From: Cyanobacteria bacterium FACHB-471 | Lineage (GTDB): Bacteria > Cyanobacteriota > Cyanobacteriia > Elainellales > Elainellaceae | Length of the DNA: 64,000 bases | NCBI GenBank assembly: GCA_014695345.1 | Contig: JACJOC010000049.1 | Coordinates: 62,001-126,000 of the forward strand | Reading direction: 5' to 3' | Made by a program: the position numbers and the translations under genes | In this document: positions 26,506-35,576 of the stretch, piece after piece | Layout: every line of letters begins with the position of its first letter | Numbering within the stretch: the first letter of the stretch is position 1 | The notes under the pieces: model-generated | What the model saw: the letters and a program-made list of their open reading frames with translations, nothing else | Told to the model about the DNA's origin: nothing | Databases searched by the model: none

Positions 26506-26817
26506 CTACTGAATGGAGGATGTTCCTACCGGTTGCGCTTCAGGTTCGAGTACCCACAGCACCAGTCCTTTTGGAATTCTAGTAAGCACAACCGTATTGC
26601 CTCGGTCAGTCATACGTTGAGCTCCTCGCCGAGCTGGTTCCACGGTTGGGAAGAATTTGACAAACACATAAAACTGGTCTTCAAAAATAATGGCGCTGGT
26701 TGGTCGTGGCGTGTCAGGCAACAGTACATGACACTTATCAACTACTTTTTGAAACAAGATTGGAGTGGGTTCTGGTGAGCTAGCATGTTGGGATTCTAAA
26801 CCAAAGTCGTTGAACAT
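26506..26817 (-). CDS. Conserved cyanobacterial hypothetical protein
   Basis: 103 residues with no signal peptide or membrane helix. The part from about residue 20, PILFQKVVDKCHVLLPDTPR, then TSAIIFEDQFYVFVKFF and GNTVVLTRIPKGLVLWVLEP, reads as a compact alpha/beta fold. I recognise it as a cyanobacteria-type conserved unknown but cannot give a family name. It lies 32 bases upstream of the DUF3146-like gene, and the two are probably cotranscribed. Confidence 0.7.
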   Translation of the reverse strand: MFNDFGLESQHASSPEPTPILFQKVVDKCHVLLPDTPRPTSAIIFEDQFYVFVKFFPTVEPARRGAQRMTDRGNTVVLTRIPKGLVLWVLEPEAQPVGTSSIQ

Positions 26818-26999
26818 AAAGTGCTTTTTCGGCTAATCGAAAACCGGAGAAATTTAGCTCTAGACTTTCCTAGAATCTTTGAATCACAGCATTTCCAGCC
26901 TAAGTATCAACGCAGGCTTAGAGTGAATCTAGCGAAGGTCTTAGGATTAAGCTAACAGCCTTAAGGCAGAAATGAGTAAAGTCTTTGGCCTTTAGCAAG

Positions 27000-27644
27000 T
27001 TATGCAAGGCTATTGTCAGCAGCAACAGAGCGACTGTTATAGAGGCTCATCGCTTTGGAAATTCCCTGTTTTAGGCTTAACTCGACAGATGATAAGACCA
27101 TCTGCAGCACCTCTGACATAATCTGCGCTTCTGCTTTAGAAAATTGCCCTAACACATGAGAAACGGTGTCTTTGTCAGAGGAAGCAAAGTTTTTGGGGCT
27201 ATCGATGCCAATGCGGAGGCGAGGAAAGTTTTGCGTACCCAGGTGAGCGATCGCTGACTTCATGCCCTTTTGCCCACCTGCTGAGCCAGAGAGCCGCAGC
27301 CGAATTTTGCCCACAGCTAAATCCATATCATCGTAGATGACCAGCACTGACTCTGGCGGCAGCTTGAACCAATCGGTTGCTGCCCGAATCGACTGCCCTG
27401 AAAGGTTCATGTAGGTTAGCGGCTTCAGCAATCGAATTTTTTCGCCGTGCGGGCCTCGTCCTTCGCCAAGAACTGCCTGAAACTTACGATTTTCAGACAT
27501 GCTGATGCCCCACGATCGCGCCAGCAAGTCGATCGCCTCAAAGCCAATGTTGTGCCGAGTTTTGTCGTACTTTGCTCCCGGATTGCCCAACCCCACAATC
27601 AACTGTGGAATCACTAACTCAGGAGCCGCAGAAGTGTCTGTCAT
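27000..27644 (-). CDS. pth: Peptidyl-tRNA hydrolase
   Basis: 214 residues. Pth frees tRNA from peptidyl-tRNAs dropped by the ribosome. Catalytic features: QLIVGLGNPGAKYDKTRHNI contains the conserved Asn and catalytic His; KPLTYMNLSGQSI, VIYDDMDLAVGKIRL (conserved Asp) and GGQKGMKSAIAHLGTQNFPR (substrate-binding Asn) follow. There is an N-terminal extension of about 13 residues before the core and a variable C-terminal tail. It lies 58 bases downstream of tatA on the same strand. Confidence 0.98.
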   Translation of the reverse strand: MTDTSAAPELVIPQLIVGLGNPGAKYDKTRHNIGFEAIDLLARSWGISMSENRKFQAVLGEGRGPHGEKIRLLKPLTYMNLSGQSIRAATDWFKLPPESVLVIYDDMDLAVGKIRLRLSGSAGGQKGMKSAIAHLGTQNFPRLRIGIDSPKNFASSDKDTVSHVLGQFSKAEAQIMSEVLQMVLSSVELSLKQGISKAMSLYNSRSVAADNSLA

Positions 27645-27702
27645 TTGAAGTGTCTGTCACTGCTGGCGATCGCCCATTCCCCTCTTACCCAATCCCTAAT
27701 TT

Positions 27703-28053
27703 CTAACTTTGAGTAACTTTCTCATCGGCACTTGCTTCAGCTTCAACCGCTTCAGCGACTTCAACTGCTTCAGCGACTTCAGCCTCAGTTTCAGCTTCGG
27801 TTGTGGTAGGTGCTAGCGCCTTGCGCGAAGACGGAGTTTCTAGCTTAGCCTCCATCGGTTGACTTACGGTCTTTTCCAGCCGCTCTGCTTCTTTCTTAAA
27901 TTCGTTTTCAAATTCTTTAGAAGCTTCCTGGAAGCCTCGAATCGCTTTGCCCAAACTACGACCAATCTCTGGTAGCTTTTTGGGACCAAAAACCAGTAGG
28001 GCAACGACCATAATCAGCGCCATTTCTGGTAGACCAATTCCAAAAACATTCAT
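27703..28053 (-). CDS. tatA: Twin-arginine translocase subunit TatA/E type
   Basis: 116 residues. Start MNVFGIGLPEMALIMVVALL, then VFGPKKLPEIGRSLGKAI: one transmembrane helix, the FGPKKLPE hinge and an amphipathic helix, as in TatA. The C-terminal half is an acidic, Ala/Glu/Val-rich low-complexity tail (AEVAEAVEVAEAVEAEA). TatA oligomers form the conduit for folded Tat substrates across thylakoid and plasma membranes. The ATG follows GGAGGAAG, a strong ribosome-binding site. A terminator separates it from psbH upstream, so it has its own promoter, probably in 28054-28128. Confidence 0.95.
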   Translation of the reverse strand: MNVFGIGLPEMALIMVVALLVFGPKKLPEIGRSLGKAIRGFQEASKEFENEFKKEAERLEKTVSQPMEAKLETPSSRKALAPTTTEAETEAEVAEAVEVAEAVEAEASADEKVTQS

Positions 28054-28128
28054 GCTGCTTCCTCCTAAAACTGCGGGTGGGCGATCGCCCCTCTAACGAC
28101 AGACTCAACTTTTTAGTATAGGGCGAAC

Positions 28129-28151
28129 AAAAAACCCCGGACGAGCCGGGG
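28129..28151 (-). terminator. Rho-independent terminator of psbH
   Basis: On the minus strand a GC-only stem (ccccgg with ccgggg, 6 bp, 5-base loop) is followed by six U, giving a textbook intrinsic terminator. It lies about 60 bases beyond the psbH stop codon and upstream of tatA. Confidence 0.9.
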
Positions 28152-28209
28152 CAGGTATTCATCCAATATCCACAACCAAAGGAAAACTTGTAAGCAATCT
28201 GCTGTAAAG

Positions 28210-28413
28210 CTATTTGCCTAGCGTGCTCCAGTCTACGTCCAGACCTTCGAGCAGCAAGGAAGAATTGTAAATTTGCAGAATGATCAGCAAAAACACGAAA
28301 AATAAACCCATAAAAACAGCCATCAACGGTGTCGTTCCCCAACCGGGAGCAACCTTACCGTATTCAGAGTTTAGAGGCTTGAGGAGATTTCCCAACCGAG
28401 TCTGTTGTGCCAT
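28210..28413 (-). CDS. psbH: Photosystem II protein PsbH
   Basis: 67 residues, normal for cyanobacterial PsbH. It starts [20 protein letters not shown], followed by the family segment [19 protein letters not shown] and a single transmembrane helix (to IILQIYNSS), ending [15 protein letters not shown]. PsbH is a thylakoid subunit next to CP47 and cytochrome b559 that stabilises bicarbonate and quinone binding. The cyanobacterial form lacks the longer phosphorylated N-terminus of plants. It is divergent to psbN and has its own terminator. Confidence 0.98.
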   Translation of the reverse strand: MAQQTRLGNLLKPLNSEYGKVAPGWGTTPLMAVFMGLFFVFLLIILQIYNSSLLLEGLDVDWSTLGK

Positions 28414-28455
28414 GAGTGACCTGCGATAAATCTCAATATTTTAACGATCCGTAAT

Positions 28456-28461
28456 ATTATA
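28456..28461 (-). promoter_or_regulatory. Candidate -10 element for psbH
   Basis: The complement reads TATAAT, an exact -10 consensus, 42 bases before the psbH ATG. The spacer is only 76 bases wide, so the psbH and psbN promoters must sit close together. No good -35 hexamer was found at the expected spacing. Confidence 0.5.
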
Positions 28462-28489
28462 AGAGAATACTACTCATAATTGATCGCTT

Positions 28490-28621
28490 ATGGAACCCGC
28501 AACAGTTTTTAGCATTTCTATTGGTGTTTTCTTGCTAGCCGTTACAGGCTTTTCTATTTATACCTCGTTTGGGCCCCCTTCCAAAGAACTTGGCGATCCA
28601 TTTGAAGATCACGAAGATTAG
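28490..28621 (+). CDS. psbN: PsbN, photosystem II assembly protein
   Basis: 43 residues, easy to miss because of its size: it opens [20 protein letters not shown], continues [19 protein letters not shown] and stops at TAG 28621. One transmembrane helix is followed by the invariant [18 protein letters not shown] tail. PsbN is needed for assembly and repair of the photosystem II reaction centre rather than being a stable subunit (shown in chloroplasts). The psbH/psbN divergent pair is a conserved arrangement in cyanobacteria. Confidence 0.97.
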   Translation: MEPATVFSISIGVFLLAVTGFSIYTSFGPPSKELGDPFEDHED

Positions 28622-28728
28622 AAAGCGCTTAAGTAAGACGAGCGTTTGTAACCAAACGCAAACTCCAGTACTTCCTTAAGTTTGCTAGCGTGATGCCCGT
28701 CATCTTGCTCAAATTAATATGACTACGG

Positions 28729-28761
28729 TTCGACCCAGCAATCCTGGGTCGAATTTAGTTT
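28729..28761 (+). terminator. Hairpin downstream of psbN
   Basis: Perfect 10-bp stem (ttcgacccag, 28729-28738, with its complement at 28744-28753), 5-base loop, then a T-rich stretch (tttagttt). It is about 110 bases beyond the psbN stop and looks like an intrinsic terminator. Confidence 0.65.
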
Positions 28762-29239
28762 GTTGAACGGACTCAGCTTAATCCACAGCAGAGTTGCGCT
28801 TCATTCAGTTCAAGCCATACTAGCCACAGAGTAATCTTTATTCTGATTCGTTTTATTCTACTGCCGAAATAGGTTCTTTTATTTCTGACTGGCTTGGTTC
28901 AACTCTACGGTAGAGCAATCTAACGCTGAGCTTCTTTGTTCCACCTCCAAAGCCACTTTTGCTCCATCCTGGGAATAGGTTCTATCTTGTACTTACTTCA
29001 ACCAGGAGTAAATTTACTTTGTTCTATCCCTTAAACAGATAGCTCTATGTAAAACAGATTTTGGATGAGGTGAGAAGGCGATCGCTTCACTAGTAGCTCG
29101 GCTTTACTAGCAAATTTTGGTGCAATTTAGCAGACGATGCGATCGTAAAACAACTTCAGATTGCGCACAATGAAGTCAGAAATCGAGATTTGTAGTCCAT
29201 GTTCACTTTAGTTTCTACTTAAACCTTCTTGGAGTAGCA
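28762..29239. other. Intergenic region, no gene seen
   Basis: Nearly 480 bases between the psbN terminator and the antitoxin gene. It contains a HIP1 site near 29080 and AT-rich stretches, one of which must hold the antitoxin promoter. No RNA gene or plausible small coding frame was recognised. Confidence 0.45.
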
Positions 29240-29488
29240 ATGAAAGCACTTAAAGTCATGGCAACGATCAATGAACAGGGGCAACTGACCTTAGACCATC
29301 CCCTCAATGTGGATAAGAACAGCCGTGTAGAAGTGATTGTTTTAATTCCAGAAGAGAATTCTCTAGATAATCAATCTCAAGCAAAAGTTTTAGCCGATTT
29401 CCGCCAATCTTGGCACGAAGCTATGTCTGGGCAAACTATTCCAGTTGCTCAACTTTGGGAAGAACTTGAAGGTGACATCAACCTTTGA
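29240..29488 (+). CDS. RelN/RelB-like antitoxin of a type II toxin-antitoxin pair
   Basis: 82 residues. The N-terminal part, MKALKVMATINEQGQLTLDH, then NSRVEVIVLIPEE, is a small beta-type DNA-binding domain as in cyanobacterial RelN-like and AbrB/DUF104-like antitoxins. The C-terminal half, FRQSWHEAMSGQTIPVAQLWEELEG when read as two overlapping pieces, is the helical toxin-neutralising tail. GGAG lies 7 bases before the ATG. Its stop TGA overlaps the first codon (TTG 29485) of a RelE-like toxin frame that is broken at codon 3. The antitoxin may now be an orphan. Confidence 0.7.
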   Translation: MKALKVMATINEQGQLTLDHPLNVDKNSRVEVIVLIPEENSLDNQSQAKVLADFRQSWHEAMSGQTIPVAQLWEELEGDINL

Positions 29489-29817
29489 TTTAAGTTGAAG
29501 CTTCACCAACATTCAACCGAAATTTACGCGCCCTTGCTAAGAAATATCGCAATATTCGGAATGATATACAACCTATCATTGAACGACTTGGGCAAGGAGA
29601 GTTACCAGGAGATCAAATACCTGGAATTAACTATGCAGTCTTCAAGTTAAGAGTCCGAAATAGCAACACTCAAAAGGGTAAAAGCGGTGGTTATTGTTTA
29701 ACTTACTACGTCAAAACTGCAACGGAAATTATTTTGCTGACCCTCTACACAAAATCTGAACAAGTCGATGTTGCAGCAGAGGATATCTGGAGTATCATCA
29801 CCGAATATGAGCAATGA
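29485..29817 (+). pseudogene. RelE/ParE-like toxin, nonsense at codon 3
   Basis: The frame TTG-ATT-TAA-GTT-GAA runs on uninterrupted for 107 further codons to TGA at 29815-29817. It encodes VEASPTFNRNLRALAKKYRN, then IRNDIQPIIERLGQGELPGD, GINYAVFKLRVRNSN, GGYCLTYYVKTATEIILLTL and a helical end, the pattern of RelE-type mRNA interferases (a fold with basic helix 1 and a Y/R-rich sheet). The normal start would overlap the antitoxin stop by four bases. The third codon is TAA where the family has a sense codon; CAA to TAA is a single transition. No ATG, GTG or TTG lies in frame near the 5' end, so a full toxin should not be made unless a rare start or readthrough is used. Confidence 0.72.
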
Positions 29818-29821
29818 GCGA

Positions 29822-30526
29822 TCACAGCTTCAGACCTGCCACAATTTCAGCAAGATGGGGAGCAAACTGTTGAGCCGCTTCATCACTGGAGAAAGATCCC
29901 ACAGGGGAACGGCTAATCACGCCTGTGGCGATCGCATAAAGCGTCGTGCCATCTGTCGCAACATATCCTAAAACCTGATCGATCAAAACTCCGTTGGCAT
30001 GGGTGATGGTGTAGCCGTAGTGTAGTCCGGGCAGGCTACCAACCGTTACCTCTTCCGGTGTTTCAGCCACAAAGCTGATGGTGCTGTCATTTGCTGTGCG
30101 ATCGCGCTCAGTTGAATTGTATTGGGACTCAGTCCATGCTCTAAGTGCAGCTATGGGTTCCCCTTGAGATTCAATCAGCATTGCTTCAAACTCTGAGCCA
30201 GCAACGGGTTGGCTAAACAGGATGACGGTGCCAAGGATTTCACCATTTTCATAAACACACAGCAAGGTTGGATTTTCACAAGGAGTGACCTGCCAGCCTT
30301 CTGGAGCGGAGGTTTCTCCCAAAACGGCAGACCAACTTAAGGTATCGGATGGAGTGGTCGTTGTTTCGGAAAGTTGGGATTGAGCGATCGCCTCATTAGG
30401 CTTTGTAGAAGGAGTTACCTCTAGTGGCAAAGGCTGAGGTTCCATTTGCAGTTCGGTATAGGCAGCCATTCCCAACGCAGCGAAAGACATTGCAGCCAAG
30501 GGCAGGAAGAAGGCAAGAATTTTCAT
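29822..30526 (-). CDS. Exported or lipid-anchorless hypothetical protein
   Basis: About 234 residues from the ATG at 30526; a longer frame reaches 30694, but the ATG puts a signal-anchor at the N-terminus (MKILAFFLPLAAMSFAALGM). A Thr/Ser/Pro-rich linker follows (about 25-65), then a globular domain of about 165 residues with two cysteines (VTPCENPTLLCVYENGEI) likely to pair outside the cytoplasm. The pattern YENGEILGTVILFSQ, LRAWTESQYNSTERDR and GLHYGYTITHANGVLIDQVL suggests a beta-rich domain. I recognise no family. Its stop is 4 bases beyond the toxin remnant, which is convergent. Confidence 0.7.
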   Translation of the reverse strand: MKILAFFLPLAAMSFAALGMAAYTELQMEPQPLPLEVTPSTKPNEAIAQSQLSETTTTPSDTLSWSAVLGETSAPEGWQVTPCENPTLLCVYENGEILGTVILFSQPVAGSEFEAMLIESQGEPIAALRAWTESQYNSTERDRTANDSTISFVAETPEEVTVGSLPGLHYGYTITHANGVLIDQVLGYVATDGTTLYAIATGVISRSPVGSFSSDEAAQQFAPHLAEIVAGLKL

Positions 30527-30914
30527 CTGGAAAGCTACTTTCCTAATAACAGTAAGAGAGTCCTTAACAATCGAGCAAATTAGTTGGGCTGTCCTTAGAG
30601 GTTCTTCATCTAGCCAAAGCGCAATTCCGTCCCCTTTTGCCAAAACCACTTTAAGGATGATGAATGACACACAACTTAGTCGTTTTTGCGCCATTCAGAT
30701 CTTAAAAGGTGATTCGAGTACAAAATTTATCTTCTACTGTTAAAGAGAACGTTGCTCTGCAGTTGCAGAAACTGATACGTTACACCGGGATTAATCTACC
30801 GCTCTCTTCCAACAGGTGAAAAGCTTAAAGCGCTTGTATAACTGGCATCGGAGCCGTTCAGTTTGCAGGGTGGTTTAATGAAGTGAACAAGAGATCGAAG
30901 TAAGGCAAGTCACG
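30527..30914. other. Divergent intergenic region
   Basis: About 390 bases between the exported unknown and the STAND ATPase gene. It contains AT-rich tracts (for example around 30720-30750) where both promoters may lie. No hairpin, repeat or RNA gene stood out. Confidence 0.4.
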
Positions 30915-33900
30915 ATGACCGTTGAGGAAGCACTGGCTATTTTAGATACAGCCTTACAGCAAGAGCGCCTAAACGACGTTCAAGAAATCGTCTTTCGCTG
31001 CTGCTGGGAAGGGCAGACCTATGCTGAAATTGCCGATTCGGCAGGATATGACCCTGGCTATATCAAGGATGTCGGCTCCAAACTGTGGCAGCTTCTATCA
31101 GAATCTCTGGGTGAAAAAGTCAGCAAGGGCAACCTCCAGTCCGTCCTCCGAAGAAACCTCCATCGCCTTCCAGCCACCCCAGAACCTACCGATTCCACCC
31201 CCGTACCCTCAACCCCTCCTCCCCCTAGCCCCCAGCCCCTAACGCCCAGCCCCTTTTCTCCCCATTGCGACTGGGGAGAAGCAATCGACGTTTCCACCTT
31301 TTACGGTCGGGCAGAAGAGTTAGATACATTAAAGCAGTGGATTTTGGGCACTCAGACTAACCAACCTTGTCGCCTAATTGCCATGTTGGGAATGGGCGGC
31401 ATTGGCAAAACGTCCCTGTCAGTGAAGCTGGCACAAGAGATCGTTGAGGGTGTAGGGGTGACAGAGACGTCTCCTCATAACCCGTTCGAGTTTGTGATTT
31501 GGCGATCGCTCCGCAATGCTCCCTCAGTAGAAGATATCCTCGCTGACCTAATCCGTATCTTCTCCAACGACCAGGAAACTGAAGCCAATTTATCTAAAGA
31601 ACTCAGCGCTAGAATTACTCGGCTGATTCACTATTTCCGCACTCACCGTTGCTTGCTGGTATTGGATAATGCCGAAACGATTTTGCGTGGCGGCGACTAT
31701 GCCGGATATTACCGCGAAGGCTATGAGGGCTACGGAGACTTGCTGCGGCGAGTGGGAGAAGTGACTCACCAAAGCTGTCTGGTAATCACCAGTCGAGAAA
31801 AGCCGAGGGAATTTGTCTCTCTGGAAGGTGACACATTACCCGTGCGATCGCTCAACCTGATTGGCTTACGGGGAACTGACGGACAGGAAATTCTCAAAGC
31901 AAAAGGTGAGTTTGTTGGTTCTGAAGCGGAGTTAGAAGCACTCACCAATCGCTACGCTGGGAATCCGCTGGCGCTGAAGATTGTCGCTACCACGATTCAA
32001 GACTTATTTGATGGCAGCATTGCCGAATTTTTGGCACAAGGTACTGCTGTCTTTGATGATATTCGCACCCTGCTAGACCAGCAATTTAACCGCCTGTCAG
32101 ATTTAGAGCGGGAAATGATGTATTGGCTGGCGATCGACCGAGAGCCCGTTGCTTTCGCCGATTTGCAGGAAGATCTGCTAGTACCTGTAACTAAAACTCA
32201 GTTAATTGAGGCGATTGGCTCACTGCGGCGGCGATCGCTAATTGAAAAAGCAACCTCTACACCGGGCGATCGCCAGTCTAACAGCTACACGCAACAGCCC
32301 GTTGTCATGGAGTATGTGACTGAAAATCTAGTTGAGCAAATTTGCCAGGAAATTCTCACTGAAAAGCTCTCACTGTTTATCACTCATGCGCTGCTCAAAG
32401 CTTCAACTAAAGACTACATTCGGGAAAGCCAGATTCGGATTGTTCTAGAACCAATCATCAATCAACTTACGTCCCGATTGCGGACGAAACCAGACGTTGA
32501 GCAAAAGCTAAATCGGGTCTTGGAAAAGCTGCAAGAGTTGGCTGACCAGAGCGGCTATGGTGGCGGCAACCTGATTAACCTGTATCGGCAGCTTAAGACC
32601 GATTTGACGGACTACGATTTTGCTCAAGTCAAAGTGTGGCACGCCTATCTAGCGGATATGAGCCTGCATCGGGTTGATTTTACCGACGCGGATCTGGCGA
32701 AATCCGTATTTGCTCAAACGTTGGGCAGCATTCTGTCAGTTGCCTTTAGCCCCGATGGAACTCTCCTGGCTACCAGCGATGAAGATGGCGAAATTCGGGT
32801 TTGGCAGGTGGCAGACGGCAGACAGCTTTATACCTGTCGGGAGCACACCGAGTGGGTCTGGTCGATTACCTTTAGCCCGGATGGAGAGGCGATCGCCAGC
32901 AGCAGCAAAGACAAAACCGTGCGGCTGTGGGATTCTGTTACGGGACAGTGTTTTCAGGACTTACAGGGGCACACGGGTTGGGTCTGGTCGTCCGCTTTCA
33001 GCCCTGATGGTCAAACCCTGATCAGCGGCAGTGAAGATCAGACGGTAAAACTGTGGGACGTTAACACAGGCGACTGTCTCAACACCTTTGAGGGGCACTT
33101 GGGCGGGGTCTGGTCAGTTGCTTTTAGCCCAGATAGTCAACACTTTGCTAGCGGCGGCGTAGACCAAATCGTGCGGTTGTGGGATGTAAACACAGAGAAA
33201 TGTCTCCTCTTAGAAGGACATACAAACCGTGTCCGATCCGTTGTGTTTAGCCCTGATGGTCAGCTTTTGGTGACGGCTGGCGATGACCAGTCGGTGCGGT
33301 TTTGGCAGGTTGGCACGGGGGAATGTTTGCACGTTGCGCCCCATGATAGCCGCATCTGGTCAGTCGCGTTTAGTCCTGATGGAGAACTGGTGGCGATCGC
33401 CAGTGACGATCAGACCATTCGCCTTTGGGAGGCTCACACCCACCAGTTTCTCAGAACCTTTCAAGGACATAGCAGTCGGGTTTGGTCAGTGGCATTTAGT
33501 CCTGATAGCCAGACACTTGCTAGCGGCAGTGATGACCAGACCATTCGCCTCTGGGAAGTTCACAGCGGGCAGTGCCTTCGCAGCTTTCAGGGACACAATA
33601 ACTGGATTTGGTCAGTCGCCTTTAGCCCCGACGGAAATTCCCTTGCCAGCGGCGGCGAGGATCGGGCAGTGCGATTGTGGAATTTGCAAACTGAGAAATG
33701 CTTTAAAGAATTGCGGGGACACACTGGACGCATCTGGTCGGTCGGCTTTAGTCCGAATGGGCAGCTGATCGCCAGCGGCAGTGATGACCAAACCATTAAA
33801 CTGTGGCAGGTGAGAACTGGACGCTGTCGTGCTACGCTGCGTGGACATACCCGCCAGGTGCGCCTGATTGCCTTTAGCCCCGATGGTCAGCTTTTAGCCA

Positions 33901-34577
33901 GTGCTAGCGGCGATCGCACGGTCAAACTCTGGGAAACCAGCACCGGACAATGCTTTAAGACGTTACGGGGACACACAAGCTGGCTCTTTTCTGTTGCCTT
34001 TAGTCCCGACGGTAAGCTTCTGGTAACCGGCAGCGATGACCAAACCGTTCGGCTATGGGATGTGAATACAGGCGAATGTCTAACCGTGCTGGAGGGACAC
34101 ACCAAAATTGTTCTATCGGTTGCCTTTAGCCCGGACGGCAACACCGTCGCCAGCAGCAGCGACGACCAAACTATTCGACTGTGGGATGTCAGCACGGGGG
34201 AATGCACTCGCACCATTTCCCAGGAAGCGGGTTGGGTACAGGTTGTCGCCTTCAGCCCTAATTCTGAGCCCCCCATTCTCGCTAGCAGTGGCAATGACCA
34301 AATGATTAAGCTGTGGGATATTAGTCAGACTGAATGCCTGAACCAGTTGCAGGGGCATAGAAAGGCCGTGAATGCGATCGCCTTCAGTCCCGACGGACAG
34401 TATCTTGTCTCCGGCAGCGAAGACGAAACAATCAAACTTTGGCAAGTCAAAACCGGAGACTGTCTTAAAACGCTCAGGGCCGAACGTCCCTATGAAGGTA
34501 TGAATATCACAGGCACAACTGGACTAACCGCTGCCCAAAGAGCGACTTTGAGAGCATTAGGGGCAGTAGAGTTTTGA
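30915..34577 (+). CDS. STAND NTPase: HTH - NB-ARC - 14 WD40 repeats
   Basis: 1220 residues. Residues 1-80 form a helical HTH-like domain ([40 protein letters not shown]) of the kind found at the front of cyanobacterial signalling ATPases. A Pro-rich linker leads to an NB-ARC-type ATPase (about 125-420): P-loop [17 protein letters not shown], Walker [13 protein letters not shown], sensor [11 protein letters not shown] and the [10 protein letters not shown] helix, then a helical arm. A short pentapeptide-like piece ([19 protein letters not shown]) precedes 14 WD40 units (about 605-1195), each near 42 residues with FSPDG ... [13 protein letters not shown] ... GH. Fourteen units suit two seven-bladed propellers. 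STAND proteins switch by nucleotide-driven assembly; roles in defence, cell death or regulation are known for relatives but not shown here. A Uma2 gene follows after 50 bases. Confidence 0.9.
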   Translation: MTVEEALAILDTALQQERLNDVQEIVFRCCWEGQTYAEIADSAGYDPGYIKDVGSKLWQLLSESLGEKVSKGNLQSVLRRNLHRLPATPEPTDSTPVPSTPPPPSPQPLTPSPFSPHCDWGEAIDVSTFYGRAEELDTLKQWILGTQTNQPCRLIAMLGMGGIGKTSLSVKLAQEIVEGVGVTETSPHNPFEFVIWRSLRNAPSVEDILADLIRIFSNDQETEANLSKELSARITRLIHYFRTHRCLLVLDNAETILRGGDYAGYYREGYEGYGDLLRRVGEVTHQSCLVITSREKPREFVSLEGDTLPVRSLNLIGLRGTDGQEILKAKGEFVGSEAELEALTNRYAGNPLALKIVATTIQDLFDGSIAEFLAQGTAVFDDIRTLLDQQFNRLSDLEREMMYWLAIDREPVAFADLQEDLLVPVTKTQLIEAIGSLRRRSLIEKATSTPGDRQSNSYTQQPVVMEYVTENLVEQICQEILTEKLSLFITHALLKASTKDYIRESQIRIVLEPIINQLTSRLRTKPDVEQKLNRVLEKLQELADQSGYGGGNLINLYRQLKTDLTDYDFAQVKVWHAYLADMSLHRVDFTDADLAKSVFAQTLGSILSVAFSPDGTLLATSDEDGEIRVWQVADGRQLYTCREHTEWVWSITFSPDGEAIASSSKDKTVRLWDSVTGQCFQDLQGHTGWVWSSAFSPDGQTLISGSEDQTVKLWDVNTGDCLNTFEGHLGGVWSVAFSPDSQHFASGGVDQIVRLWDVNTEKCLLLEGHTNRVRSVVFSPDGQLLVTAGDDQSVRFWQVGTGECLHVAPHDSRIWSVAFSPDGELVAIASDDQTIRLWEAHTHQFLRTFQGHSSRVWSVAFSPDSQTLASGSDDQTIRLWEVHSGQCLRSFQGHNNWIWSVAFSPDGNSLASGGEDRAVRLWNLQTEKCFKELRGHTGRIWSVGFSPNGQLIASGSDDQTIKLWQVRTGRCRATLRGHTRQVRLIAFSPDGQLLASASGDRTVKLWETSTGQCFKTLRGHTSWLFSVAFSPDGKLLVTGSDDQTVRLWDVNTGECLTVLEGHTKIVLSVAFSPDGNTVASSSDDQTIRLWDVSTGECTRTISQEAGWVQVVAFSPNSEPPILASSGNDQMIKLWDISQTECLNQLQGHRKAVNAIAFSPDGQYLVSGSEDETIKLWQVKTGDCLKTLRAERPYEGMNITGTTGLTAAQRATLRALGAVEF

Positions 34578-34628
34578 TTGCTGGTCGTTATGTAAATTAG
34601 AACTAACATCGTGTCACCAGGAAGGGGT

Positions 34629-35570
34629 ATGTCCATTCTCGATAACCTAACGGCTGAAGGTCGGGCAAGACGAGTTGAGCAAACTGACCCGCCGCGATCG
34701 CCCCGCGAAACCCTGCCCACCATGTATGATTTGCCCAGCGAAGATCCAGAGGAGCCTGGTTTGCCCGACGAGTTTCACGACCTGCAACCGCAACTGCTCA
34801 GCCGCACTCTACGCCTCAGTCGCTACGGCCGCGAAAACTGCTTCACCGCCTCCGACCTTAACCTCTATTACGATGTCGCTCACCCCCTGTGGCAAAAACG
34901 CCCAGACTGGTTTCTGGTGGTTGGTGTGTCTCGTCTTTATGAAGGCCAGGACTTGCGCCGCAGCTATGTAGTGTGGCAAGAAGGCAGGTTTCCCTCTGTC
35001 ATCGTTGAGTTTTTGTCTCCTGGCACCGAGGCTGACGATCTAGGTCGGTTTCATAGTGCCGTTACAACTGCAACCTCACCTGAATTGAACGGAGAGTCCT
35101 CCCAAAACATAAGACCTCCTGGCAAGCTAGAGGTATACGAGCAGTATTTACGAGTCCCGCACTACATCGTCTACAGTCGTTACACCAGACAATTGCGTTA
35201 CTTCAAGCTAGAGGGTGGACAGTACCAGGAGCAACCCGTTGGTGAAGTGGCTCCATTCATCTGGCTAGATGATCTGGAGATTGGCTTAGGAATTTGGCAA
35301 GGTGAGTTTGAGGGTGTGCCGGACTCCTGGTTGCGCTGGTGCGATCGCGAAGGCAACTGGTTGCTGACCGACACCGAACAGGAACAGTTTGAGAAAGAAC
35401 AGGAACGGCTTGAAAAAGAACAGGAACGCGCCGCTAAGGAACAAGCTCAGTCCCAATTACTCCAGACTGCCCGCAACCTGCTGGCAACCGGAATGGAACT
35501 TGAGCAAGTGATTGCTATTGCAGGATTAACAGAGGAACAAGTGCGGGCGCTTGATAGAACTGAGCCTTAA
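34629..35570 (+). CDS. Uma2-family (PD-(D/E)XK-like) protein with coiled C-terminus
   Basis: About 313 residues from the ATG at 34629, which follows AGGAAGGGG; a GTG at 34611 is an alternative. The Uma2 domain (about 40-225) shows LNLYYDVAHPLWQKRPDWFLVVGV, split here as LNLYYDVAHPLWQKR and PDWFLVVGV, then YVVWQEGRFPSVIVEFLSPG with the acidic/E-x-S pattern of the restriction-like fold, and KLEVYEQYLRVPHYIVYS. A Glu/Gln-rich coiled coil (about 250-280) and a small helical tail follow. Uma2 proteins are greatly expanded in cyanobacteria; nuclease activity is predicted, biology unclear. It may be cotranscribed with the STAND ATPase. Confidence 0.88.
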   Translation: MSILDNLTAEGRARRVEQTDPPRSPRETLPTMYDLPSEDPEEPGLPDEFHDLQPQLLSRTLRLSRYGRENCFTASDLNLYYDVAHPLWQKRPDWFLVVGVSRLYEGQDLRRSYVVWQEGRFPSVIVEFLSPGTEADDLGRFHSAVTTATSPELNGESSQNIRPPGKLEVYEQYLRVPHYIVYSRYTRQLRYFKLEGGQYQEQPVGEVAPFIWLDDLEIGLGIWQGEFEGVPDSWLRWCDREGNWLLTDTEQEQFEKEQERLEKEQERAAKEQAQSQLLQTARNLLATGMELEQVIAIAGLTEEQVRALDRTEP

Positions 35571-35576
35571 AATTCC

